Shown: positions 25,561 to 36,900 of the stretch, piece by piece
Numbering within the stretch: position 1 is the stretch's first letter
Layout: each line of letters opens with the position of its first letter
NCBI GenBank assembly: GCA_004794785.1
Contig: SJOL01006426.1
Coordinates: forward strand, 261,156-325,155
DNA: 64,000 nt
Source of the DNA: Opisthorchis felineus
Taxonomy: Eukaryota; Platyhelminthes; Trematoda; Opisthorchiida; Opisthorchiidae
Reading direction: 5' to 3'
Made by a program: the position numbers and the translations under genes
Notes under the pieces: generated by a model
Database searches by the model: none
The model's input: only the letters and a program-made list of their open reading frames with translations
Told to the model about the DNA's origin: nothing

Positions 25561-25869
25561 GATCACCAGAAGATTTTTTAACTGCCCATGTACTGGACGA
25601 GCACTACATGTCTTCAACCAGATTGTCGTGTTAAAGCTGATGAGATGTAGGTTCCAAATAGTGTTAGGACACGACGACTACTTCACTGGTTGGATATGAG
25701 GTCAACGAAGACTGACGATCGAGTATTTGAAAATTGTAGTGACTTAGAATGCGTAAACATGATAGTAAACTATGAAAGCAAAAGTTCACTTTTTCAGAGG
25801 ACAACCTTTCATCACAGAGTTTTCACTCCAGGATTCGCTCTAAAATTGACAGCGTAACATGAACTGCGT

Positions 25870-26075
25870 GATTCAAATTGAGTGACGCCGTACCTCTTCT
25901 AAGTGCGACCCAATCACACTGCCGACCAGCCGCCCGTGGCTGAACGATATGGCCTTCAACTACCCGCATGGAAGTCGATCGTTCGAACCTGTGGATCCAT
26001 AAGATTCATACTAGTGGTGAATTCCAACAAGGATAGAGCAGCTGTGTCGTGCCTCTCGGATTTTCAGTGGAGCTT
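25870..26075 (+). repeat. SINE-like dispersed repeat, copy 8 (best promoter boxes)
   Basis: Plus orientation. CTAAGTGCGACCCAATCACA and GCCGACCAGCCGCCCG precede an A-box match (TGGCTGAACGATATGG). About 30 bases later comes a B-box match (CGTTCGAACCTG), then AACAAGGATAGAGCAGCTGT and GTGCCTCTCGGATTTTC. The spacing of the boxes fits a tRNA-derived Pol III promoter. The 63-codon ORF here is incidental. Confidence 0.75.
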
Positions 26076-28879
26076 TGCTCTACTCAAAGAATGAAATAAC
26101 TAGGAAAATGGTCAAACGATCATCCAAAAATAGTTTGGTAGATACATAATAGTGACAAAATGAAAGGGATTCCCAAGCGGTATTCATGTTCTCTACAACA
26201 AGCAGTGGAATTTCCGTGAAATGAAGATTCCCCGGTATCAATTTGTTTCCGTTGAAAACACATGACGCACATTACCAACACATTACCAATGAGCTTAACA
26301 TAATAGCAATCACCAGAGACGTTGTTTTTGCCCACAAGAAACACCTCTCTAGTTACCCAAACTTAAAATGAAATATCGACTGATTTTTTGCTTGGGAAAA
26401 ATACTGAAAACACCCACGACACTTGTCCTAAGTAACCGGAAAAGTTGTAAGATACTAACAAGTTTTCTCGAAAGAGGAAATTGCTTCTTAGGGGGAATGC
26501 TCATACGAAACCCCGACTTTGGGTTCTGCGAACTGTTGAACGAAACCTGGTTGCGTGCCAGTTCTGAAAACTTTACAGTATCATAGGACATGAAGTACTG
26601 GTTGCTTGTTGTGGTCCTTTCGAACATTTATTGAATTTATGAATTTTCCACTTAGTCGAAAACGCTCACATGACACTAGTGTAATGTATCGTGGTTGTTA
26701 GCCCCTGCCATCCGTATATTCAGGAAATGACTAGTTGACTACTTGAATGGCTGATTTGATTGAGAAGCACAGAATCATGAGTTGAGAGGTGAAAAAATTA
26801 CTTCGTTGCAGAAGAAAGATTTATCATAAGGAGTTGAATGTCTTGGGGTCGCCTTACATTATTTTCTATTGTATTACACCTTTCATCCTGTGTTCCATCA
26901 GTATACCACCTTACAAATGGTTGCAGCTTTTACGCTGGTTGGTCCGGTTAGCAGTTGGCTAATCGCAAAGAAATCATATGTATCTTGAATTGGTTCTGGT
27001 AACTCCTTCCTCAAAGAGATGCAGAGCCAAGGAAGTTCTCTAAAATATCGTTCTCCCTTTGTAGAAATTGCTTATTTAGCGGTCTCTCCCAAAAGCAGTG
27101 TCATGGGCTGATTGATGTCCAACTCTGAATAGTTACACAAACTGCATTTCATTCGCAGAAAAGAGTGATTCATCAAAATCTGTTTCACTAATATTTTACT
27201 CTCAAGAAAATCCTTCTTACTGAGGGAGCAAAATTTAGTGAATCTTTTCAGTCGGGCTTCCACGACAAGAGTGGATTCTTACGATATTATAAGCAAGCAG
27301 TGTTACTGCGTGATAATTCAAGCACGGAAGAAAACATAACTATCGGTAAAATCTGTCTACCTGACTGATCAAGATTTCCGATAACTCCAGGTAACACAGC
27401 ACAGTACAGCTCAATTATCATCGATTTCTTTAAACACATGCCATGTCCGAAGTCAGCCTCTAATGAACTACCTATCGAAGGCTAATTCAGCTGCAACTCT
27501 TGTTTATCCCAAGTACAGGTGATATCACCAAAATGGAACATAATTGCCCATTGGCAGCGCAACGCATTTAGCCCATTTAATGAATGTACACCTCTCATCT
27601 ACCTACGGCACACTGAATCCTGCTTCTAGGTCAACCATCTGATAATGCACTTGGTGGACAGAACTAATGGGAAACGTTCCCATATCAAAAGGTCGTCAGT
27701 ATCAGCCTTTTCCGAAGGACTGATTAACAGCATTTCATTTTATTGCCTCAGAAACCCATCGCGCAGACTAGGTGAATAAAAAACACCATACTTTTAATTT
27801 TTTTCCCTAGTGGCTGTACGTGACCGTCGAACAAATTTTCAAATTCGAAAACCCTAGACAGTTTAATACAAACTCTGGAAGAATGATGGAAGCAAGGTCG
27901 GGGAAGAGAGGGTTAAGAACGCCCCAGCAATGTAGATTTTTGTCGTCTGGTGTACAGCGTCGTTATGTTTTCTTCTAAGAGGACGATAACGTCTAACCAA
28001 TCAATGCCGTTACTAGAGATAATTTTTTCTGTGGCTAGTGAACATAAACTTGAATTCCTTGTTGATCTGGACATTCGAAAGCAGGTTTTGGGCCATTAGG
28101 TTAAAGATATGCTGATGTTGATTCACTACAGTCACATATTTTTAAAGCTAAAGGCGAAATTTCCGGAACATTCCTTCGTCCAATTACTGTGGTTAGTGTT
28201 GGCTAACCTGTTACCTGCAAGTTACAGCAGTTAGTCACGGCCGTTAAACTCTCAGACCCATTCAAATAACAGTTACAATAAATTGAGCATTGTGTACTTC
28301 CTTCTTAGAAATCGACTGCCTGCGGCGTTAACTGACTTCTTGTTACATTACGGCAGTTAAAACGTGGGAAGCAGAGTTGAACCAAGACAATCACTGCTGA
28401 GAATATACCTCAACCTACGGAAGAAGCCTGATATCCGGCAATTTGTGCCTTGATTTGAAGCTCGGGATAGCTATATCAAAGTGCCGGTTGATCAGCTGGT
28501 CTAGTTGGGCCACCAAAGCTGCTTTCAGTGGCAATCACTATAATGTAACGGAGTGATGACTGCGACATTTGTGTGCAGTTTCACCCGTCAAACAAATTCA
28601 TGATATCACAGAACGTTGTATAATTTTGAAAAGAGAACAGTGAGTAACAAGAAAGTTCATTACGATACTCTGTCGATATGCTTATGCGAAATGGATGATA
28701 GTAATCCGTTTTATCTTGACTGACATGTCGCCCATAAGGCTACTGAAAAACTACAAACAACCCACAACCGGTTTTCATCTTCTTGGGACCTACCAGGTGG
28801 GCGCACTTCCCGAGGTTCCTTCAACCTAATTTTTCCTTGAACACCAAATTTCACGCAGTCAGTGAAATACACTTAATTG
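26076..28879. other. Interval without a supported gene
   Basis: Short frames are open on both strands at 26349-26627 and overlap each other, with no domain evidence. AT-rich stretches with frequent stops make up the rest. No repeat family from this window was recognised in it. Confidence 0.45.
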
Positions 28880-29140
28880 CAAACTAAGTTGATGTTGAGG
28901 GCAAACTCCAGTGGATCTCAGCTGAATCTTTTGTTAAGTTTGCAAATGAGTATACTTTGCCAAGTTCGTAAAATTTGATTTCCGAAAACTTGGCAAGTAT
29001 GCCTGCCTGATGAGCCCCAAGAAGAGAGAAACCGTTAGTGGCTATCTGAGCGTTTTCAACAGCTGCACTAGTAGTGTTTTTCATCAAAGGAATATACTGT
29101 GTTATCTCGAATGCCATACCAATTGAAACATGAGGTTGCC
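28880..29140 (-). repeat. Dispersed repeat B, copy with an open 77-codon frame
   Basis: The minus strand reads from an ATG at 29117 to a TAG at about 28884. The protein runs MAFEITQYIPLMKNTTSAA, then GFSLLGAHQAGILAKF and KFYELGKVYSF. A diverged copy at 51064-51290 shares ATGGCATT, TTCTTGG-GCTCATCA, CAAATTTTACG, a GGCA block and CTCATTTG in the same order, with stops or shifts in the matching frame. This looks like part of a repeated element whose ORF is intact here. The family and product are unknown. It could equally be a conserved exon of a small gene family. Confidence 0.5.
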
Positions 29141-32100
29141 TTTGTATAACACTTTAAGTCAAAGAAAATAATCGGAAGCTGTTCAGCTTGAATTCATTTG
29201 AGCCCTTCCTGTCAACACCAAGTCAATTCGCAAATGACTGTGTCTCGCCGGATAGTTTGTCCTGCTTGATGAGAAAAGAGAAGCATGACTAAAGAACAAA
29301 AAATGGAATATCGCTTGGTAGGAAACTTGTTAGTGGTCTTCAAAGCACTTCGAACCTGCACGTAAACATAGTTGAACGCAAGATCGTCACTATTCATAAA
29401 AAACGCCTGAAATTGCGGGCTGAACGGCTTGTCGTCCGCGTAAGTTTTCCTAAGCAGTCTCCTCAAGTGACACCACTTACGAAGCCATAATAATTAAATG
29501 GGGTCATTTATTAGTCGTTCACAAAAACAAGGTGGACATACTATCAGTGTGGTCCACGAATAAACGGAGTCACCCGTTAAGTGGATAGCACATTAGCATA
29601 TCAATCAACCGGTTAGAATAAAAAAGCTCCCAGGAGAGTTACATTGAGGGAAAGGTTATTCTCCCCGTATAAGTCTCTGAGCCATTTGAGCTGAAGCAAA
29701 ATGAAAATAGCTCTTTTTTAGATGGAAAATGTTTTGGTTGAGTTCTCCGTCTGACGAGTGGTACTGCTTTAACATGCGAGTCTAACTTGAGCAAGTCGAA
29801 AGCCTTTTACGGTCTACTGCTTCCGATGATGGTCAGTTGGATGGAAGGAAGTTATTCATGTGAAAGTGCACCGGCATTTTGACTGAGCATTAAGGAAGTG
29901 ACTAGAATGAAGAGATACTCCATACATTCGAGTAACCAGTGAATTTTTATTTTACGATTTCCAATAGGTTTCAGTAAAATCAGGTCATCTTTCTTTTTAG
30001 AACCCCCCTGTCAAGTGCACACGGATTAGGTAAACCGGAATGTGTACTGAGTTTGCAGTTTATGTAATCCTCGAAGACAGTGAGGATTTATCTAGTTTAT
30101 CAGTGTAGCAGTGAGGTGAAGGAACAAAACAACCCACTCACATTGGCAAAGATGTTAGCTACTGAATATTTATTTGTTCAGTAAAAGACTACCACGATGT
30201 GAATCGCTGCCAATAATTGAGAAGTGTAATAGGTTTCCGGTTTTTAATTTCCAAAAGTGATGAAATGTTTTGTATCAACATCCTAAGTGACTATCCTGAT
30301 CCACTATTGCTATATGTATATGTATATATTTATATATGAGTGGGATTAACCTGGATCAGCACTACCCTTGGATGATGAACCGACTATGTCTGCATGAAAC
30401 ATTCCGTCGATTTGTGTACGTCACCAGACGCAGAGATACTTATTCTGGCTATGAGCAGCTGTGTTGTCGAGGCACGTCGTTCAAACCGGCCGTGTGAACG
30501 CGAACGACAAGTTTCAACACTCAGTACTAGAGAATAGCAAGCACGCAAGGGCACTTCCGGTGGATCTGAACTCAACGTCACGAGAAGCGATTCCACGTCA
30601 GCTAACCAGGATATTTAACTTACCTTGAGAAACCACCCCCTAACTGCCACAAAGTTTTACTCTATGGATTCCGTTGTGAGTGAAGTCATTGGTCATTGCT
30701 CAGTGAAATACATCTGCTAGTGAAAGCGCAACTAACTCATGATGTCGGATTTTTACTAAAGCTCGATTGCAATGGATAGAAAAAATCAATTATATATTCA
30801 TGAACTTGTGTGAGGAACGGTCTCGAAAAGTCATCAACATGGTGTCGAAACAAATTCAGACTGTCAGAATCTGAGGATCTAAAATGGACGGTCACCTAAG
30901 ACCTTGAAGGCTTAAATCGCCAAGAACCATATTTATCCAGCAAGCGCAGTCTAAGCAGACAACTATGATGTGCGTTTACATCCATTCTGACTGGTGCGAA
31001 GTTTGTGCTTTTCTCACTTACTTGTACACCAGTTAGAAAGAAATTTTGATCTCTGACGCTTGTCATCGAGAGTACCCTATGCAGACATAAAGTGTTTTAA
31101 AGCAGACAGTTTTTTATGAATCATACCAAGAATCTTGTAGCCCTTGGCGGACATACGTCCCACTTGTTATCTTTTAGTCGGTGTTTTCTGGACCTTTGAA
31201 GCAGGATGAGCGACGGGACGCGAAAAACTAAGTAAACCACATCATTTGTAGGAATTTTTGACTGCAACAACGCGCAATGTCTACTATTTACGAAGCTCTG
31301 ACAACTTGATATTAGCTGTTTTTTCAATGCAAAATGTTTCTGCCATGGTTGACAGATACTCAATCCAATCGACCTATGCAATAAAACTCCGTTCAGTTCG
31401 ACTTCACAGCACAAGTCTCTCCAGGTTTGTTTAAACCAAACAGATTTATACAGTGCTGGTGTGGTGGTATTAAAGTTCAAGCCTTATTTTATTCCTCATA
31501 ACCAGATGAAAAAGTAATCCCTGCTTCTCAGTGGGGACCACATTGCATGTTTAAACAACTGCCGGTAGTTATATATCGGCATGTGGTGTTAAGCATCTGG
31601 TAGCACCTCAGGGAAGGTGAAGGAATATTCTTACATATAATCACCCGATTTTACTTTTATTTACACCGTTTGACCGCTAAATACATTTAATATTATTATT
31701 ATTATTATTATCCTCCTTTGAGCACTTAACAAACAGATGAACAGAACTTGTTGAAGCTCCAATGCAGCAAGTAAACATATGGGTCTAATCACCACCACCA
31801 GTCAAGCTTGTCCGATCTAATGCAACTGGTAATGATTGCTTCGATCTGGCCATAGTATGTAATCTTCTCTTGTGCGGAAATGGACCCAGAAAGTTGTCGA
31901 TTGTCCAACCGATTTAAATTTTTCTGCAATCCTTGGGATCAGATTCACTTTATTTTCCGGCGGACGCCACGCAACTTACAGAGTAGGTCAACTACCCACA
32001 TATCTTCAGATGCTTTGGTCACTAACATGAATAATTCCATCTTGTGTCAGTGCCAAATTCTATCAGTCCGGGACGTTTGTCTCAGTCGTTTCGTTTGAGC

Positions 32101-32660
32101 TAGACTGGCAGAAATGTGATTGTTCTGAGCTAAGGGTAGCTTGGTTGAAATGTGTTAGACAGAGCGTTCTTTTATCATTTCGCGTACCATAAATCCCCAA
32201 GAAATTTTTGTCAGGCCAGATGCATGTATGCATACAAGAGTGGCTGGTATTAAGAAAATTGCTAGGCTATTTCAGTTTGCGGCTCATATCGGAGAGTCAT
32301 GGTGTTCCAATAGAGAAGTTGTTGCATGGGTATGCTAGAAAAAATACAAGGGGCAGTTATTGCAGACTTTAGTCACTGAGATTCCTCAAGCCCATAGTGA
32401 ATGGTTACTCAGGACAGTTTTGGACGCAAAAAAGGGCGGAAATACTGGAAGTGCAACAAGCTTCGCCCCACGTACTTTGCACGTTTCAGATCCACTAGTT
32501 TATTCTTTGCTTTGGGATACAATACTGTAGTCATGACTAGTAGTATATCAGAGTTAACAGAGACGGAAAGGTCTGAAGGGGCGGCCAGAGGTGGCATAGT
32601 AACCAATAAGTTGGCACTGTTACATAAATGGTAGTCTCAAAAAGATGTGTAGGTAGTAAC
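29141..32660. other. Interval without a supported gene, with two microsatellites
   Basis: An AT-rich TATATG tract lies at 30311-30337 and an (ATT)n tract of 22 bases at 31690-31711. Bases 29212-29466 are open on minus (84 codons) and 29293-29490 also on plus. The plus strand has a good GTAAGTTT donor at 29440. Neither frame has a recognisable domain. A 119-codon minus frame at 31121-31480 also lacks any. Confidence 0.45.
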
Positions 32661-32664
32661 TGAT

Positions 32665-33053
32665 TTGTTTCCGCAGCTGGGTAGTTTGACTTCAAACGTT
32701 TCATCACCAACCGAGGTGACATCAGTACGCTGTTAGGGAGCGCAGTGTAGAGTAGCGGTGCTTTCGTGTTTGTGCGTTTTGTATTGGGGTGGATGAGTTG
32801 ATGTATGTGCTGCTAGCCAGGGGTGAATTTCGACAACGATTGGTTGTTCGGTCGGTTCTGCTGGGTGCTCCGTTATCCCGTGTTCTGATTGGTTGGTGGC
32901 CACGTGACCTTCTAACTTGGCCTCCTTGCTCTTGTCCACTAGTAAGTACTCGACTGAACTCTATCTCTGACCTCACTTGATTCCCCTTTGTGACCTTCGT
33001 TGATGGGACTCCACTGTCTTTCTTGATTCTTGTTTCCAATACATAATGCACAG
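32665..33053 (-). repeat. Left arm of a PLE inverted repeat
   Basis: Reversed, this stretch matches 33490-33860 almost base for base over its inner 310 bases. The 109-codon minus frame (32722-33051) and the 108-codon plus frame (33490-33816) differ at only two residues over their first 100 codons (Q/P and Q/H). At the outer end the match continues (GGTTGGTGATGAAACG, AGTCAAACTACCCAGCTG), but this arm has about 20-25 extra bases around 32718-32742. It represents the 3' part of the element that fills the spacer. Confidence 0.88.
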
Positions 33054-33489
33054 AAATGGCTCAGTATTAAGTTTGAAGACATCAAATTCACAGTCATATT
33101 TCAAAGGAACAACCGGTTACCATTCTTGGACGTTTTAGGGGACAGGTAGGTGAATATGAATCTTGAAACCTGCGTATACCTGAAAGGAACAACTATGAAT
33201 AAAATACTGAACTACATGTGTAACCACCTATTGAACCACAAAACTAGCAGCATTTAAATACCGTTCATAAGGACTGGGACGACTGCAACATCACAGAGAT
33301 AACGAAGGAAAACAATATGGTTAAAGTACGCCAAAACAATAGATATCCTGGAGATGTTAACACGAGAAGCTTCAAGAAGAAGATGCCTCAACAGCAACAA
33401 CAGGCAACCAGACTGACAGTTCTACGCCACATCGAAAATAGATCTGAACCCCCAGACAGATAAGTCAAACGCAGCTTTGGGCAATTCAC
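33054..33489 (+). mobile_element. Penelope-like element fragment: RT C-terminus, between the inverted arms
   Basis: The plus frame reads IKFEDIKFTVIFQRNNRLPFLDVL, with the characteristic LPFLDV at 33117-33134. It continues ETCVYLKGTTMNKILNYMCN and HLLNHKTSSI, the strand and helix after the RT core in PLEs. Stops occur soon after LPFLDV (TAG) and after KTSSI (TAA), and the frame decays beyond that. The right arm then starts HYVLETRIKK, which may be a degenerate GIY-YIG start (HYVGETxxRIK), although this is uncertain. The element lacks its RT core and is 5'-truncated. Confidence 0.82.
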
Positions 33490-33905
33490 GTGCATTATGT
33501 ATTGGAAACAAGAATCAAGAAAGACAGTGGAGTCCCATCAACGAAGGTCACAAAGGGGAATCCAGTGAGGTCAGAGATAGAGTTCAGTCGAGTACTTACT
33601 AGTGGACAAGAGCAAGGAGGCCAAGTTAGAAGGTCACGTGGCCACCAACCAATCAGAACACGGGATAACGGAGCACCCAGCAGAACCGACCGAACAACCA
33701 ATCGTTGTCGAAATTCACCCCTGGCTAGCAGCACATACATCAACTCATCCACCCCAATACAAAACGCACATACACGAAAGCACCGCTACTCTACACTGCG
33801 CTCTCACGGTTGGTGATGGGAAGTTTGCAGTCAAACTATCCATCTGGGAGAACAGACCATAGACCACCTATACGACCTGAGCTACCAAAATCCTTCTCAA
33901 TCACC
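33490..33905 (+). repeat. Right arm of the PLE inverted repeat, with 3' tail
   Basis: This is the reverse complement of 32665-33053 over about 370 bases, starting GTGCATTATGTATTGG. It continues the plus-strand PLE and so is the native arm. The left arm is the inverted extra copy. The tail beyond 33860 (ACCTGAGCTACCAAAATCC) looks like the element's 3' UTR. Overlapping frames of 86-108 codons are open in two phases. I cannot tell which one, if any, is the original. Confidence 0.85.
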
Positions 33906-36900
33906 ATATGTGTAACCGAACAGGGCCATTATTAGTGCACGCTTTTGAACTGAGTACTGATCTAGATTTCGGTAATTTTTTTCTTGAGAGAATACATTTT
34001 CATAATGTTTATAAAAACTCTTCGACAGCCCAACACCCCTTTCTCTTCTGTTTTCGTGGCTTATCAGGCTTATCAGTCCCTGATACTCCACCAAACCGAT
34101 ATCGCACGTGTAATAGGCACTCACTAGGGGTTGATAGCGATTGATTGTATGTTGTTTATATATGGTAGATGATTGTAGTGTGAGTCAAAATGAAGCTTAC
34201 TCGCAGTCTGACCAAGTTGTTGGGCATGTATGAAACGATGAGCTGCAGTGCCAATCTAACCGCGTGTTTGGAAATAAATAACTAATGATCTTCGGTGTGT
34301 AACCATGACATGTGCAAAACACGATAGGATGTGCGCTCAGCAATCTGCAACCCGCCGGTCCAAGGTAGGCATCACTGAGATTTAGAGAAGGGAGAACGGA
34401 GGTATGTGTCGAGTGGGCGAAGAAATGGGGTGATAGAATTACGACGGAACTTTGGTGGAGTAACAGGATACTAATATATATTAGGGGATGAAAATATCAC
34501 TATATAGCACAGAGGGTATAAAGCAAACCGCCGTTTTCACAATTACGTGGTGCTATACGGAATCTTTGTCTTAGTAGGTTGTTTCAGAACCTTGGCCCAA
34601 CAAGACGCTTGTCCCAAACTAGTGCTTGTTGAATGCGAAACCTTCCGATAAAAAACGACGTTAGTATTCGTAGAATTCCGAAATTCACAAGCTTGTTAGT
34701 TTTTTTTTTGAGGGGGATTTTATAGGATTGATATCTTCATGCATTTTATCCTACCAGGTGCTAGGATCCCCAGAAAACGGACAGAAAGCTTAACCTGTGT
34801 TAGCTGACACAATTTTAACTTGTATCATCCCTTAGTACAAACTCTGTGCAATGTGTTGGTTGTCCGTTTCATCTGTGTACATCTGTATACGACAACAGTA
34901 CGCGGGCCTTCTACCTCGAAGTCCATTGTTTACCTCCCACAAGCTTGCGGTGAGATCTCAGCCGTCAAGAACTGTTTTGAGGTCAAAACCAGGCAAATTG
35001 GTTATTGACAATGATCCTGTGGGTGCTGTTAAAAAGTAGACGGTAGAATCTGGTAATCGTATTACTTGTATAATCATTTTCTGGATTGAGCAATATTTTC
35101 AAATCCCCTCTCTGTATCTTGGAGGTCTATTAAAAATGCGCCATGCAACAAAACTTACAAAGCTTCGCGAATACCATACGATACAAACGCAGCGTACACG
35201 CATGTTGGGTCCTGCTAATGGATTGATCTCTCTGGTTAAGAACACAATGGCCCTGAAACCGAAATATGATGCACGATGTTCTCATTGTCCTTTATCGTAT
35301 CAGATGACTTCCTGTTTCACGCCAGTAAAGTGTGTGACTTTAAAACGGATAAACTGAAATGGCCGTGCACACAGACAGTGATGTTAAGACTTGAGAAGAT
35401 ATTTATTCGTATGTATAGTTAGGAATAGTTTAGCAATAGATTTCAGGCATATGTGCCTTTAGAAAATTTTTATTCGTTAGAAATTTGACAAAAAGAAGCC
35501 ATGTTAAATGGCATGATCAAGGTTTTACATATTATCCAGAGCAACACAACCAATCCCAAATTTACAAACATGCTCTGAATCGCTCAATTGTTAAGTAAGC
35601 ATCTAGGTTTCTTTGTAGTTATCTGCTTTCTTATTCTTCAAACCCAATAATGTTCTAGTTGGCAGTGAAACAACTTGCGAAGCAGGCAAACGATATCGAG
35701 AAATGCTGAGTAGCGTACGATGCTCACTTGAGTTAAACGATATCAAGTGGGTATCTGGGTTAGTTTGGTTTGGTTACCTTAAATCACTGCATGTTTTAAG
35801 TTAGCGCGCATTAGTCTGTTGAGGTGCTGAAATGTATTCCACATTTGAAAGATTACACTTAAGCGATATCTCTGCTTAATTTATGTGTACATAAGCCGGC
35901 AGCTAGTGAAGAGTTATACTTGATTTATGGGAAATAACTTTGTTGAGAAAGACAATTTCACAAAGTTTCCTGTTGTGATCTGTCCGCAAACCGCAAGAGT
36001 TTGATAGACGCCAGTTTGTCTTTGATCTTTTTTAGGTTTTCGAACACGCAAAAACCTGACTTTCTTGGTCGATCTTCGTAAAAACCACGAAACACGTGAT
36101 TATCGACTGAAGTATGCTTTCAGTTTGATACAATCGATACACATCAGCAGGTGGTGTTGAAAGAGCAAGAACGGTAGTCGCCATAAATATTGATTTTTAT
36201 TTGTAGTTTACCCCAAGTGAGCTACGGGAAGGCAGTAGGAAATTATGGCGCATATAAGAGCATAATTAATACTGGAAGGTCTCACTGAATTTTTGGCTCG
36301 CAAATTGCGGCATACTTTGATGCCTACTTTCATGTGCGTTAAGAAGATAAGATTATATAAACTAGACGTTTAAACACAGACTGTTATTATTAGTTGTTCG
36401 ATGAGCTTCCCTTGTATTCAAAGCAGTAATTTGGAATTTGCAAGGCTGTGGGCTAACTTCAGCGTTCTTAGTATGTCTTTTTTCAGGAAGGGATGTGGTG
36501 AAAAGTAGAAAAGCCATCAGTGTCTATAGAAGGGCACCATTCAAGAAGAGCTGACCGCTGACAGACAAATGAAATAATTGAACATCATGTGCCACTTGCT
36601 CTGTGGAACGTTCAGTTGGTACCATCAAGGTTTGATGTTTCAGCGCCAAAGTTCCTGGTGACGCTTGACAGGGTTGTTACATTTGAAGCCCTGTAGCATC
36701 AGTTACCCTAGTATTTATAATAATTCCCGGAGGCACTTCCTGTCATATGTGGCAACAATCCTCCCGGTGAGCACGAGCATAGTGAGAATGTTAGAGGGAC
36801 ATATGGATTGGCTCGACTGCCCGCGCCAATGCTTTTGGTTAATGGATCACTGTTTAACATGCTTTACAATTGTTGCCATATAGCATCACTCCTGTCGACT

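Noticed and set aside
29410..29460. YADD sequence in a minus frame, recalling the reverse transcriptase active site
   Set aside because: None of the neighbouring RT motifs is present, so the four residues are most likely chance.
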